Shown here: positions 24,301 to 34,470 of the stretch, one piece after another
Layout: every line of letters begins with the position of its first letter
Numbering within the stretch: the stretch's first letter is position 1
Position numbers and translations under genes: made by a program
Assembly: GCA_002633005.1 (NCBI GenBank)
Contig: NMRA01000001.1
Location: forward strand, 4,582,869-4,646,868
DNA length: 64,000 nucleotides
DNA from: Phoronis australis
Lineage: Eukaryota > Phoronida > Phoronidae
Direction of reading: 5' to 3'
Notes under the pieces: generated by a model
The model's input: only the letters and a program-made list of their open reading frames with translations
Database searches by the model: none
What the model was told of the DNA's origin: nothing

Positions 24301-27300
24301 ACTCACAATGGGTGGAGTTACAAGCTGCATTGAGCACACAGTGGGTGGAGTATGCAGGGGTGGATCCAGCATTTTGAGTCNCTACCAAATTTGACTAAGT
24401 ACGGTCATTGAATTCCAAAGAAACTTTCAGATACTAGACAAATGCACTGTAATCCAGTACATTTTTTGTTGTTTTTTCACTTTGAAAAGTTGCACAAAAC
24501 AAAAACAAAATGATTATAGTTAAGAAATTTGTAACATCGATTTCATATCGTTGTTTTGCTATTACTGTACTTTTCTTGTCACCAATCTACCATTTAATGG
24601 CAGATAAGTATAGAAAGTCAAAATTCAAAGTTAACAGATTTTCTGTTTTTAAAAAATATCTACATACTTTTACTGAGTTGAATTACTTTGTTTAGGTATT
24701 TGGATAAATGAACAGCCCTCATTTTTTCTGTACAGAGTGAGAAATAATTGAAAAAATAATTTACTCCTTACGCATACATCTGTGTTGAAGGTAAACTTAT
24801 CTCCACTTTAGGAGCTTGAGGAAGAACATGATGTTCTGCATGAAGAGTTGCGGAAGTTGAATGAAGACTATAATGTGTTGAAGCTGAAAATGGCGGCAAT
24901 GGAGTCTGCAGACCGACTAGAGGCAACATCTGTTGATGAAACTTTAGTGAACAGTTTACAGACTGAGGTGAGATATAGTTTCCTATTCTCCTGAAGAACT
25001 AATTGTTGTTAAGTTTTCAACTTTAAGTGTATATGACGTGTGAATGTGCTCGTAATACAATAAAAACTGCCCTTAACTCACAATGAGTGGGCGGAGTTAC
25101 AAGCTGCACTGAACTCACAATGGGTGGAGTTACAAGCTGAATTGAGCACACAGTGGGTGGAGTATGCAGGGGTGGATCCAGGATTTTGANNNNGGGGGGG
25201 GGGGGGGGGGGTTTAGGGCAAGGTATTAGCCAGGATTTTGCCCATCAGACATTTGCACTCCCAAACTGCCTATTGGAATCTGAATCTGGGAGAATTTTAA
25301 GGAGGGGGGAGGGTGTGGGGGGCATTGCCCCCTTGCCTCCCCCTGAATCTGCCACTGGTATGCAATAGTTTTTACTTATTGTGGAATGCAATTAGTCTTA
25401 AGGCATTTTTGAGACCTGGTTTAAAATAGTGGAGTCCATATTGGGTGGCAGTTAGTTTCTTGGTTTATATTTTTGTGAAAAATTAGTAATAGAAGTATTA
25501 AGGTAGTTGATTATTCATCAATTTCTGATGAAATATTAAGCAAGACAGGTTAAATATTTAAATATACCATCAAAAAGCAGTGTTTTTAGAAGTGCGTGTG
25601 GGAGAAAACAGGTGACCTAGAAACTTGCCACAAAGCTTGCTTTTACAACCCTTTTAAGCGATTACAAGTGTTCCTTAATATGGCATCATCATATGTCAAG
25701 TCCAGTTAACAGTTGGTTAGGGTTCATTTATGGAACAGCTATATGTCCTTAATAATAAATTAAGGAATAACTTTCATGTCAATATGAATGAGTTCAGCAG
25801 ATTTTTCTAGAATAACTTTGTGATACTGAAGGGTCTAGTTGTTTTCTTATACTGAACTTTTCATTTGATCAGGTGAAACAACTCGAGGAGAAGTTATCAC
25901 AAGTAATGGATGACCGGACAGAGTTAAAAGAAGAAGTTGAAATCCTGCAAGCCAAACTAAGCACTTATGAGGTAAGTGTTTACAGATGAATTTCTTTCAC
26001 AACATGGCCTTATTTTATAGCAAAGGTTTGTTCTGATTGTTTATAGCATAATAAAGTATGTTTGAGGTATATTTTAAGTGGCTGACTGCTTGTTATTAAA
26101 GTTTTCCATATTGTGTATGTCTGTGTTTTTGTTTCTCACAGCCCTCTGGTGACAAAAGTGAAAATGACAGTTGGGGAGATAGCGATGATGATTTGTTTGA
26201 CCTACCAGGTGAGTGAGTACGTTCTATTAGGAGTTGACTACGTAGGAAATTCTGATAACTTGAAAACATGTTCTTGCAGGTAGTTTGAGGTACATTTTGG
26301 CAGGCAGATGTACATTGTGGCTGGCAGACGTGCATTGTGGCTGGCTGACGTAGATTGTGGCAGTAGTACGTGGCCTTCAGTTCCAAGTTTTATGATGATT
26401 TTCAAAGTCAGTGTGGTATGAGACTTTTGTAAAATGTTTATGTTAAAAAACTAGTGATAAAATGAAATATTACACTGCAGGAAATAAGAGAACAACATCC
26501 GCGCTAAAACTGGTAAACAAGAAATCAACTGTCAGACTGACAACTGCCCCAAGTGAGAATGGGGGTAAAACTGACTTGGAGAAAGAGTTGGAGGAATTGA
26601 GGAAGGAAAACAGTCAGCTCAAGTCAGAGGTATGGTTGTGAGTTTGGGATGGATTACTTGTAAGAACAATGATAACACAGTGAAGTAAACAGTCAACTCA
26701 TGTTGTAGGTATGGGTGTGAGTGTGGGATGGATTACTTGTAAAACGAATGATAACACATTCAAGTCTGAGGAATGGGTGTGAATGTAAAAGCAATGATAA
26801 CACGTTGACGTAAACAGTCACCTTAAGTCAGAAGTATGGGTGTGAGTCTGGTCTGGATTACTTGTAAAAGCAATGACAACACATTGACGTAAACAGTCAC
26901 CTTAAGTCAGGGGTATGGGTACGAATCTGGTCTGGATTAAGACCAATTATAAAAAAATCATTAAAGGAAACAGTCAACTTAAGACAAAAATATGAGTTAG
27001 GACATCATTAGGATAATCTAAACTTTGTTATCAGGTCAAAATTTAAATCTCAAATTGTCAAATGTGGTAACTTAGCGTTATTTGTTCAGGTTAAGGTGTC
27101 CCCTTGTGATACCAACTGAATAGTACAGACCAAACGGCGGTCTTCAAATATTGACTGGCTATGTATAGTGAGAGAATTTAATCTTTCTTGAAGAAAAATC
27201 AAAACTTTATTATGCCAAGTGAAATTCGTTGCGTATTCAAAAAGATTTGTCTTTCTTGAAATTTTTACAGAGTGTGAGTAAAATTGTTTTGTGTAACCAA

Positions 27301-30300
27301 TTTGTCATGATTTGACATATATCTGTTTAATAAAGAAACTAATGTTTTGCTAAACCTTTTCTGATCAAGTAAATGTACACTAAACTTTGATCTGATTTCA
27401 AAGTATGAGTATTTCATTATTTTGAACCATCTCTAATTTCTCTCATTTTATGTAATTTTTCTGAATTGGATATTTCTTCAATTGGCACTGAAAGATTTTA
27501 TTGCAAGCTGTTTCTTTTTAGCTAACCATTATGACCACACACGAACACGGATGAACAATTTTAGTGTAAACAAAACAAGGTGTTCTGCTCCAGTGGCATG
27601 CGAACTGTGGCCATAGTGGTCACAACTTTATTCCCTAAGTTTATCACCTGGGTTTTAGCTCAAGTNGGGAGATAGCGATGATGATTTGTTTGACCTACCA
27701 GGTGAGTGAGTACGTTCTATTAGGAGTTGACTACGTAGGAAATTCTGATAACTTGAAGACATGCTCTTGCAGGTAGTTTGAGGTACATTTTGGCAGGCAG
27801 ACGTACATTGTGGCTGGCAGACGTGCATTGTGGCTGGCTGACGTAGATTGTGGCAGTAGTATGTGGCCTTCAGTTCCAAGTTTTATGATGATTTTCAAAG
27901 TCAGTGTGATATGAGACTTTTGTAAAATGTTTATGTTAAAAAATTAGTGATAAAATAAAATATTACACTGCAGGAAATAAGAGAACAACATCTGCGCTAA
28001 AACTGGTAAACAAGAAATCAACTGTCAGACTGACAACTGCCCCAAGTGAGAATGGGGGTAAAACTGACTTGGAGAAAGAGTTGGAGGAATTGAGGAAGGA
28101 AAACAGTCAGCTCAAGTCAGAGGTATGGGTGTGAGTGTGGGATGGATTACTTGTAAAAGCAATGATAACACATTCAAGTCTGAGGAATGGGTGTGAATGT
28201 AAAAGCAATGATAACACATTGACATAAACAGTCACTTTAAGTCAGAAGTATGGGTGTGAGTCTGGTCTGGATTACTTGTAAAAGCAATGATAACACATTG
28301 ACGTAAACAGTCACCTTAAGTCAGGGGTATGGGTACGAATCTGGTCTGGATTAAGACCAATTATAAAAAAATCATTAAAGGAAACAGTCAACTTAAGACA
28401 AAAATTGTCCAATCAAAACGCAGCTGTCAAGAGATATTCACCAGACTCAAATGTTAATAAAATCTGGGTTCGAGATTAGTTCTTGGTGCTTCAAATTATT
28501 TCCATATCTGGGGTTTAATTGGGGTATTCATAAAAACTGTGTCTTGTAAAACATTCTTATTCTGTACTTTCTAGGCTCTCCAAAACTCCACAGAGGGCAT
28601 TGCTCACAATGATGACCAGCAGCTTGTGCCTAAGTTCCAGTATGATGAACTGCTGAAAGCAGCAGATGAAGATCGCCATCTATTGAGGGTAAAGATAAAC
28701 GAGTTGGAAACCCAGAACTTGGACCTTAGTCAGAAGGTGAGAAACTGGTGTTGCACCATTGTTTCGAGATTTAAGACTATTACTGGCATTCAGTGCCATC
28801 ATGTGACACAAAAGGCTTGAATAGTATGCCAAGTCTAGTAAAGTACTCTCTTAAAGTGGATGGTCTATTGAGAAGGTCCTAAGGAAGAAACGGAAATGTT
28901 GTTTTGTGATGCACTCACACCATGTCCTGTTGTAGATGGAACCGCTCATTAATGTTACTGTTCCGTTTATGTCTGTAGGTTGGTGAGCTAGAAGGCGAGT
29001 CTTATGAAGAACTGTGTCTGGAACTGACCAATGAGAATGATGAGCTGAAAGAACAAGTAGCAGAACTGGAAGAAAAGATTGCTGAGTATGAGTCCAGCTC
29101 ATGCAGCCAGATGAGAGAAGAGGATAAGGGGTCAGAGGTCGTGCAGCTAAGGGAGACAGTAGCCAGGCAACAGAAGGAACTGGCTCACTTGAAAACAGTG
29201 GAGCTAGAAGAACAAAGAAATGATCTGTTAAAATCAGATAATTCTTTGGAAGTAGATGAACTGAAGGAGACCATTCTTAATCAGGAAAGGACGATTGGAG
29301 AGTTAAAACAGATTGAAAGTCAGCGGAGTGAGATGGAAGTTCATATTTGTGAATTAAAAAATGATCTTGCCACACATGAACAAATGTTGACTAGTGTAAG
29401 GAGTGTTGTTAAAGGGAGGATTGAGCAGGAGGATTCAGTACCTGTTGATGAACTTGTAAAATTGTGTATAACGAAATTGTCAAACAAAAACCATGAAATC
29501 ACTAACAGTATGCAGACTATGGAACAGGAACTAGATCGTGTGAACTCCACCATTTCTTCAGAGAAGGAAGCTTTTTGTCAAAAGGAAGCTGAATTTTCTA
29601 ATATAAAGATTTCCTTAGAGAATGAGATTGAGGAACTGTCGAAAGTGATTGCAGACCAAAAGGTAACTTTAGCAGATGTGCAAAGTCGAGCAGACGACGA
29701 GTTATCTGCACTGTCCAAAACCGTGGATGAGCAGAAACAAAAAATGAGTGCTTTACAAACTTCTTTGGATAAGGTTCATTCTGAGATGACAGTGGCAGTC
29801 ACTCAGCACAAGGAAGAGTTGAGGAAAGTTGAAGCAGATTCTGAATCAAACAGCAAGTTGGAGTTGACGAGTTTACAGCAATCTTTAGAAAGTGAGATTG
29901 AACAGCTAACGAGTGTGATTTCAGAACAAAAGATTACACTTGCAGATGTGCAAAGACAAGCAGACGTTGAGATATCCACATTGTCCAAAGCTGTGGATGA
30001 GCAAAAACAGTTAATTGCTACCTTGCAAAGTTCAATGAATCAGGCTCAGTCTGAGATGTCCACCATTGTTTCACAGCATAAAGAGGAGATAAGTTGCCTG
30101 AAAGAACAGTTAGAATCAAATAGCAAGTCAGGGGCTGATGAGGTGAATGACTTGCAGGAGACAAATAATGTGCTGAGGTCACAGGTCAAGCAACACGAAA
30201 GGGAACTAGATTCTCTTAGGCAAAGGTCAAGGTTATGTGATGAGTTGGACACGACAAACGCAGCACTAAAGTTGGAAGTGCAGGCTTTACAGAATAAACT

Positions 30301-31567
30301 TGACGTGGCCATTTCAAACAATGACACTGTTGCAAACAGATTGAAATCTGAGAACAATGACTTGATAGTGGATAGGGATCAAATGAAAGCAATTGTTGAC
30401 AAGTTGAGGGCATCAGCTGTTGAAAAAAATGAAGAGTTTGAAAACAGACTCAGTGAAGTAAACCAAACCCGTAAGAGTGAGATGTTTGCTATGGAGTCAC
30501 AGATGGATGAATTAAAAAGTGAAATTAAGAAGAAATCAGACTTGATATCTGAGCTAAAAGTTGAGCATGACAAACAATGGTCAGAGTTGTCTTCAAACAA
30601 CTCAGTTAAGGAAAGTTTGGAATCAGAACTAAAGAATCTGCAATCAAAAGTGGAGGGACAGGCTAAGCTGATAGTCAGCATAGAAACCAGGTGTAAGCAG
30701 CAAGAATTCGATTTGGAAGAGCGTTGGAGAGAGATGGAGGAATCAAAAGTAGAAAAGAAGAAACTAGAAGAGGAAGTAGGTAGTCTGGGAAAATCTTGCG
30801 AAGGTCTTAAGGAGGAGGTGAAGCATCTGAGGAGAGATTGTGACAGACATGAGGCAGAGGTGAAGAGGATGGAGGGACACTTTGAAGGGAACAAGCCAAG
30901 GTGTCTTGGAGAGATAGACTCTCTTCAGAGAGAGTTGAGGGAATATAAGCTGGAGGTTGAGAAACGGAAGATGGAGTCTGACCAACTTGGAGAAGAAGTA
31001 GAGAGACTGAAGACTGATCTTTGTGATGTGTCTGGGGAGAAAGAGAAGTGGAGGAAGTTAATCCAAGAGAAAGAGGTGGTAAACTCGGAGCTTGAAAACA
31101 AAGTGACTTCTCTTTTTGACCAACTTTCTACAACATCCAGTAAGGTCCAGCAAGTGGCTGATCTGGAGAAGCAAGTTACAGGCCTACAGCAGCAGCTACT
31201 AGTAAGTGAACATCTGCTTGTTGTGTAAAATTCATAAGAAAAGTTCACTGCTTGAGAGTGCTGACATATACTTGTATCTGAACACTGACATAAAAGTTGG
31301 AATTTTAACTTGTTCTGAAGTGGAAATTTCTTAGTACGTTGTGCTCCTCTAGTAAATCACGTGGTTTTGGTGTGTTGAATTGTGGTTGCTATTATGTACT
31401 TCATATTCACCAACTGCTGTGTTTTGCAGGAGAAAGATGGCCGACACAAGGAAATAGTGGATACATACCGCACTCATCTGCTGGGAGCAATACAAGGGAA
31501 CATGGACCCTGCAGTGCAGCAAGCTTTACAGCACATTGTTCAGTTACGTGCCAGTGATGGATGTTGA
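15400..31567 (+). CDS. RAI14/UACA-family ankyrin-repeat coiled-coil protein, 15 coding exons
   Basis: Coding exons: 15400-15447, 16289-16419, 17329-17482, 17744-17878, 18217-18323, 18688-18913, 19200-19265, 20222-20323, 23987-24142 (or its twin 24812-24967), 25873-25971, 26142-26208, 26481-26629 (twin 27974-28122), 28575-28736, 28979-31201, 31430-31567. Every junction is GT-AG and in frame, giving 1320 residues with one copy of each twin exon. The product starts MSKMKSLFKFKKSQTD, then SDWNKADDKLVAAIEDG, matching the basic lead-in and first ankyrin repeat of RAI14 and UACA. Ankyrin repeats follow to about residue 265, an acidic linker, and then ~800 residues of coiled coil. It ends EIVDTYRTHLLGAIQG, the conserved C-terminal motif of ankycorbin. 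Length lies between human RAI14 (~980) and UACA (~1400). Family members bind actin or cell-cortex structures; function here is inferred. Further exons in the 3.6-kb intron after 20323 are possible. Orthology to RAI14 versus UACA is undecided; the gene may represent their common ancestor. Confidence 0.92.
16289..18913 (+). CDS. Ankyrin-repeat exons of the RAI14/UACA-like gene
   Basis: Five consecutive coding exons carry about six ankyrin repeats. Clear cores are GRTPLHIAARHGKTEIVEVL, WTPLHHACLSGNRDCVQLLL, KTPLFLAAQMGHTMICKDLI and RTPLMYAAEHGNKETCEFLV. The first repeat (KLVAAIEDGNIDKVESLL) lacks the TPLH signature, as in vertebrate RAI14/UACA. The last (GRTAGWYALDAGHSDIKYIL) replaces TPLH with TAGW and matches the degenerate capping repeat. 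Introns cut between or within repeats with phases 2, 0, 0, 2 and 0. Confidence 0.92.
19200..20323 (+). CDS. Acidic linker exons between ankyrin and coiled-coil regions
   Basis: Two phase-0 exons (19200-19265 and 20222-20323) encode ANCVATFDQSPPTEHKETEN and a Glu/Asp-rich stretch (DDDEWPSSEEESDIDNT). They carry no known domain and are likely disordered. They are called from clean splice sites (TTTCTAG/GTAAGT and TTATTTCAG/GTCAGT), frame continuity and coding-like content. Confidence 0.75.
19370..21350. repeat. Intronic family of diverged units carrying CCCCTAGTGGC-like motifs
   Basis: Related text recurs at about 19470 (TGCTAGTGGCAATTT), 19757 (GCCTCTACTGGCAGTTT), 20738 (GTGCCCCCTAGTGTCAA), 20928 (CACCACCTAATGGCACC), 21068 (GTGCCCTCTAGTGGCAATTT), 21151 (CACCCCCTAGTTGCCG), 21291 (CACCTAGTGACA) and 21336 (GCCACCTAATGAC). 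Between them are weakly similar phrases such as TTTGGTGGATGTATTTG. This may be an old tandem or dispersed repeat. The 21068 site closely fits the CTCF core consensus. Confidence 0.5.
21934..22214. repeat. 27-bp minisatellite, ~10 units
   Basis: The unit is GGGTCAAACATATTCAGAG plus TGAACAAT, repeated about ten times with 10-25% variation and one 28-bp unit. It lies in the intron between 20323 and 23987. Because 27 is a multiple of 3, the minus strand has an accidental open frame of repeated LFTLNMFD-like octets; this is not called a gene. Confidence 0.9.
23557..24380 (+). repeat. Duplicated block A, copy 1 (contains exon 23987-24142)
   Basis: Nearly identical to 24382-25189. It holds intron sequence, the exon encoding ELEEEHDVLHEELRKLNEDY, a three-unit GTGGGTGGAGTTACAAGCTG repeat, and the first bases of a hAT-like element. 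It ends at a single N (24381), immediately before copy 2. Confidence 0.9.
24255..24362. repeat. Short ~30-35-bp tandem repeat (3 units), present in both copies of block A
   Basis: Units of CTCACAATGGGTGGAGTTACAAGCTGCATTGA type. The twin array is at 25075-25165. Confidence 0.75.
24382..25189 (+). repeat. Duplicated block A, copy 2 (contains exon 24812-24967)
   Basis: Starts with CTACCAAATTTGACTAAGTA, the same text as 23557, directly after an N. It differs from copy 1 by scattered substitutions and small indels, mostly in introns. The exon is intact, with the last Ser changed to Thr (QSE to QTE). It ends in the NNNN and G run of the hAT-like element at 25190. Confidence 0.9.
25167..25357 (-). 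mobile_element. Non-autonomous hAT-like element, copy 3
   Basis: Reads CAGGGGTGGATCCAGG at the left and AATCTGCCACTG at the right, the reverse orientation of the copy at 2925. Flanking GTATG on both sides may be a target duplication. It contains an unresolved NNNN inside a G run. A truncated start of the same element is at 24357-24380 in block A copy 1. Confidence 0.7.
26174..26990 (+). repeat. Duplicated block B, copy 1 (exons 26142-26208 and 26481-26629)
   Basis: Near-identical to 27667-28404. It contains the end of the WGDSDDDLFDLPG exon, a 20-bp tandem repeat (26290-26369; twin 27783-27862), the exon beginning NKRTTSALKLVNKKSTVRL, and the donor-derived repeat array. The two copies part at 26990 versus 28404. 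Confidence 0.9.
26608..26990 (+). repeat. Minisatellite made from an exon end plus its 5' splice site (~79-bp unit)
   Basis: The first unit is the end of exon 26481-26629 (AAACAGTCAGCTCAAGTCAGAG) plus GTATGGTTGTGAG and 60 bp of intron. Further units repeat AAACAGTCA..TTAAGTCAG followed by GTATGGGTGTGAG. GTATGG occurs at 26630 (real donor), 26709, 26834 and 26913, and a mutated GAATGG at 26771. Spacings are 79, 62, 63 and 79 bp. The same array is at 28101-28400 in block B copy 2. Confidence 0.85.
27667..28404 (+). repeat. Duplicated block B, copy 2 (partial exon to 27701 and exon 27974-28122)
   Basis: Begins in the middle of the WGDSDDDLFDLPG exon right after a single N (27666), so that exon lacks its 5' part and acceptor here. 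The second exon is complete and codes for the same protein as its twin. Confidence 0.9.
28979..31201 (+). CDS. 2.2-kb coiled-coil exon of the RAI14/UACA-like gene
   Basis: A single 741-codon exon between TCTGTAG and GTAAGT, open throughout and rich in Glu, Lys, Gln, Leu and Ser with heptad spacing. It contains an internal 90-residue tandem duplication. SLENEIEELSKVIADQKVTL (DNA from 29612) is followed exactly 270 bp later by SLESEIEQLTSVISEQKITL (from 29882), and both continue LADVQ-R-AD-E-S-LSK-VDEQKQ. It has no transmembrane segment and forms the rod of the protein. Confidence 0.93.
31430..31567 (+). CDS. Terminal exon with conserved ankycorbin C-terminal motif
   Basis: After GTTTTGCAG the exon encodes EKDGRHKEIVDTYRTHLLGA and IQGNMDPAVQQALQHIVQL, then stops (TGA). 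It parallels the RAI14/UACA ending (V-x-YR-x-HLL-x-A-x-QG-x-MD), which is the strongest evidence for family membership at the C-terminus. Confidence 0.93.
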   Translation, partial: EKDGRHKEIVDTYRTHLLGAIQGNMDPAVQQALQHIVQLRASDGC

Positions 31568-32429
31568 TCAGGGGCAATACAGGAGAATAATGACACTGAT
31601 GTACAACTGATGTATGTAAAGGAGTGTCATCACCAAGACATATAGTTAAGCATGTTGGATACTGAACATGGATTTTGACTATAGTTTTTAAATCCCAAAA
31701 GTGCTTTGGTTAAGAATTTAACATTAATAGATAAACACCGGCGAAATGCATCTTTAAATCTTTAAAACAATGCTCTCTAGACACTCACTTATCCCTAAAC
31801 ATTTCATTGAAGAACAGAAAATCTTTTTAAAATAGCGTAAATTGGTAAGTGTGACTAATGTTTTGGGCGTGTTAATGGTGACTGTGGGGGCAGACGACAA
31901 GTCCAACGAGTCAATTGGTGATGCAGTGAAGACAGTTTTAGCTGACAAATCCTTTTATTTTAATGGGGAATTATCATTTACACAATATCAGGTGACAGAA
32001 GCTGTTTTGGGCTGTACCACCAAAACATGGTTCACTATTCATTTGAATTCTAGTTGTTCAGCCTGGTTTCCCAATGCTCACATGACACAGTCAAACAAGC
32101 TTCTCAGCTGCGCATAGCTCAGTGGGTGACAAAACGCCATCGGCTTTTTGTCACTAGATATATGCGCTCATATGTTCGTGTTCTTCATTAACCTTAGAAT
32201 TTAAGCTGTGACTGGACCGCTTTGTCCAAGTGGAACACTTGTCACATATCTCAGTTCTGATGCACCACTAGGCAACATTCCTGAGTTGACTTTCATCTTT
32301 GAGGCGTGCTGATTCAGTCGACTTTGCTGGCACTTTACTTGGCATTTCCTCTTCTAGTTATCTCCACATTTCTACCGCTGACAGCTTGCTAACTGTTATG
32401 CCTTTCAATGTTGCTGATTAAGGTGTTGC

Positions 32430-32435
32430 AATAAA
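32430..32435 (+). terminator. Candidate polyadenylation signal of the RAI14/UACA-like gene
   Basis: AATAAA followed by a T-rich stretch (TCTCTTTCTTTGG), 0.86 kb after the stop codon. An earlier signal is not obvious. Confidence 0.4.
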
Positions 32436-32599
32436 ATCTCTTTCTTTGGTCTTAAAACTCTGATTCTGTTACACAGGAACACTCCTACTGTATATCTCCT
32501 CTATAATCTGAAAACCACCTCTGTTTTCTGAACTAGGTCAATATCTGCTGGCTTGTTCATGACTATGAACAGACTCCGATGTCACCCATGAAGGCATTT

Positions 32600-34434
32600 C
32601 TCAAAATAACCTGCTGGATATAGAACTGCATTCCTGTCCTTTGAACTGACTGATGTGCCTGGAAGGGGACTGTTTATCACCCAATTTGACTTGCATAGCA
32701 ATACATCCGGCTTGCAATCTTCAAAAATGTGTGAACGTGCAGATAAACTACATATAATAGCATTCGGTGATACAGTACTCACGAAAGTTCAGTATGACCC
32801 CCAAACAAGTCGTGGAGTAAATTTATCTCCTTCATCCTAGTGTCGCTTAGCAAATGATTGTTGAAGCTAGATGAAGTACCGGCGTGGTCTTTCTGTCTGG
32901 TCGTAGGAGTGCGTGATGAGAGTTGTAATGTAACGGACCTTCGTTGGGTTTGCCATCACTTAACTTACGGGGAAAGCCTCTACATCTACGTTGTAAACGT
33001 TTCCAAAGAAGTGTATTTCTGTCACTCCATCGGTGCACTTCGACTTGTTGAAGTCTTACCCTTTCTCTCGTGCTGTGACCATGTGACCGTTAAGATGACG
33101 ATTGTGCTGTTCTTCAGTCTTGTCGAACACATTCGTGTCGTCTGCGATCGACACCACGCTTGACAAGTTTTGAAGTGCCATACGTGCCAGAATACGTTTT
33201 TCCTGACTTTAAGGTCACGTAGTAGTCGCTTAAAGCAGATTGAACCGTCCAAGTGGACTGGCACTGACCAAAGGCCTCACTTTTTGTCAACTTTACTGAA
33301 AACTTTTTTTCCAGTATGAACCTGTGAGTAAATTCCTCTGGAGCAGGCTTGTGATGCTGGTTTCTCCTCAACGCTTGGTTGAGATCTTTTGGGTCTATGC
33401 ATATTCACAGACTTCCATCTGCTTTCCTGGTAGATGACACCCAGTCGGTAGGTTCTGTGATGGTTAAATTGCATCGAATGAATGCGTTTTCTCAACTTTT
33501 TATTTGGTCTCGCAACTAGATCGGTGCACGACAGGTTGTTTCTGTCTGTTAGTTTGTGTACTATGGGGAATTTTCCAAGTCCACAATTTTGTCTGAGTAT
33601 GCTTTGACCAGCTCGTCGCACGTATTGGTAACAGCATTATTTGTTGAAACACTGCAATTCGTCTGTACCATCTGAAGTTGCTCGCACATCTGAAGGCCGA
33701 ATTGGGCCCAGGTGTGTTCTCAACGAAATAGTGATAGGTGCCCATGCCTATGCCTGGTTTTTATATGGTATTGTAATTACAGTGTGTTGCAGTATACCAG
33801 TTTGTGGTGCCCTCCTAACGGAATGGTTTTCTTTTGATTCGCTTATTATGTCTTTAAAGTGTTGCAGCAAAATTTGGGAGATGTCGGAATCCGTCCAACC
33901 ACTTTGAGAGGCACATTATGTCTTGACATGGAGCGTTATTCTTTTTACGTTTCATTTATTCTCTTTCTTAGAAAGAAATTCAAGGGTGGTCAACAGCCCT
34001 CAGCTACGTTACAAGCACAGACAAACGTAACGAGGACCTCTCTTTGTCCGCTTGTCATTTTGCCTGCACTTCGCAAGCCCTTGCTAACGAGAAATTTCTT
34101 TGGCTTTTGAACGGTTGCCAGTCCCGTTTCGTCCGTGTTCAGAATATGGGAAGGGGGTAATCATGACTCCCAATGCACCCACTGCACATCAAGTTAAAAA
34201 AGTTGGTGTCCTGCTCCTGCTGTGCGGTGTTCTCAAGGTGAGATTGTATCTGCACAAGAAGCCTTGTACCCAGTCAATCCCAGCTTTTTTGGTTCTCTTG
34301 TTGAACAGATGCATTACATTAGAGCGGGTAGCAGCACCAAAAGCGCTTTGGGTTTTTTCATTAACAGCTTTTGAAGCATTTGATTACGAGTCTTCATCAT
34401 ATTGTCCGACTTTCTTTTTGTACTTCGTAACCAT
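32600..34434 (-). mobile_element. Decayed pogo/Tigger-type DDE transposase, interrupted
   Basis: Collinear motifs on the minus strand, in broken frames. The start is MVTKYKKKVGQYDEDS (34434), like Tigger/Jerky N-termini. Then GIDWVQGFL (HTH, near 34260-34290), NTDETGLATVQKP with the first DDE aspartate (near 34100-34140), KMTSGQREVLVTFVCACN (near 34010-34065), and SGWTDSDISQILLQHF (near 33855-33905). A weaker continuation appears below 32840: FGGHTELS, SLSARSH and CKPDVLLCKSNW, at the place of the LLDGH and LP-H-SH-QPLDV motifs. There are stops, frameshifts and a deletion between the N-terminus and HTH. Inactive. The lower part is less certain. Confidence 0.65.
32940..33640 (-). mobile_element. 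Ty3/gypsy retrotransposon pol fragment (reverse transcriptase), decayed
   Basis: Minus-strand translation, with shifts and stops, shows the ordered pieces of a gypsy reverse transcriptase. These are the lead-in (KLRKRIHSM; TDWVSS-like), ICIDPKDLNQALRRNQ, KKFSVKLTKSEAFGQ, SIADDTNVF-like with its ADD catalytic box, and KCTDGVTEIHFFGNVYNVD in place of KC-x-FG-x-x-x-I-x-FLGH. No LTR, integrase or intact frame was found. The fragment sits between two parts of the Tigger-like relic. Confidence 0.75.
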
Positions 34435-34470
34435 ATATATCTAAAATGCTTGTATAAATTTATTTCATGC

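Noticed and set aside
29341-31248. Several long minus-strand open frames opposite the coiled-coil exon
   Set aside because: Antisense shadows caused by Glu/Lys/Leu-rich codon composition; Ser/Phe/Leu-rich products with no family resemblance.
32107-32165. tRNA gene (GCGCATAGCTCAGTGGGTGA)
   Set aside because: It resembles a tRNA D-arm/A box, but no B box or acceptor-stem partner follows; at most a SINE remnant.
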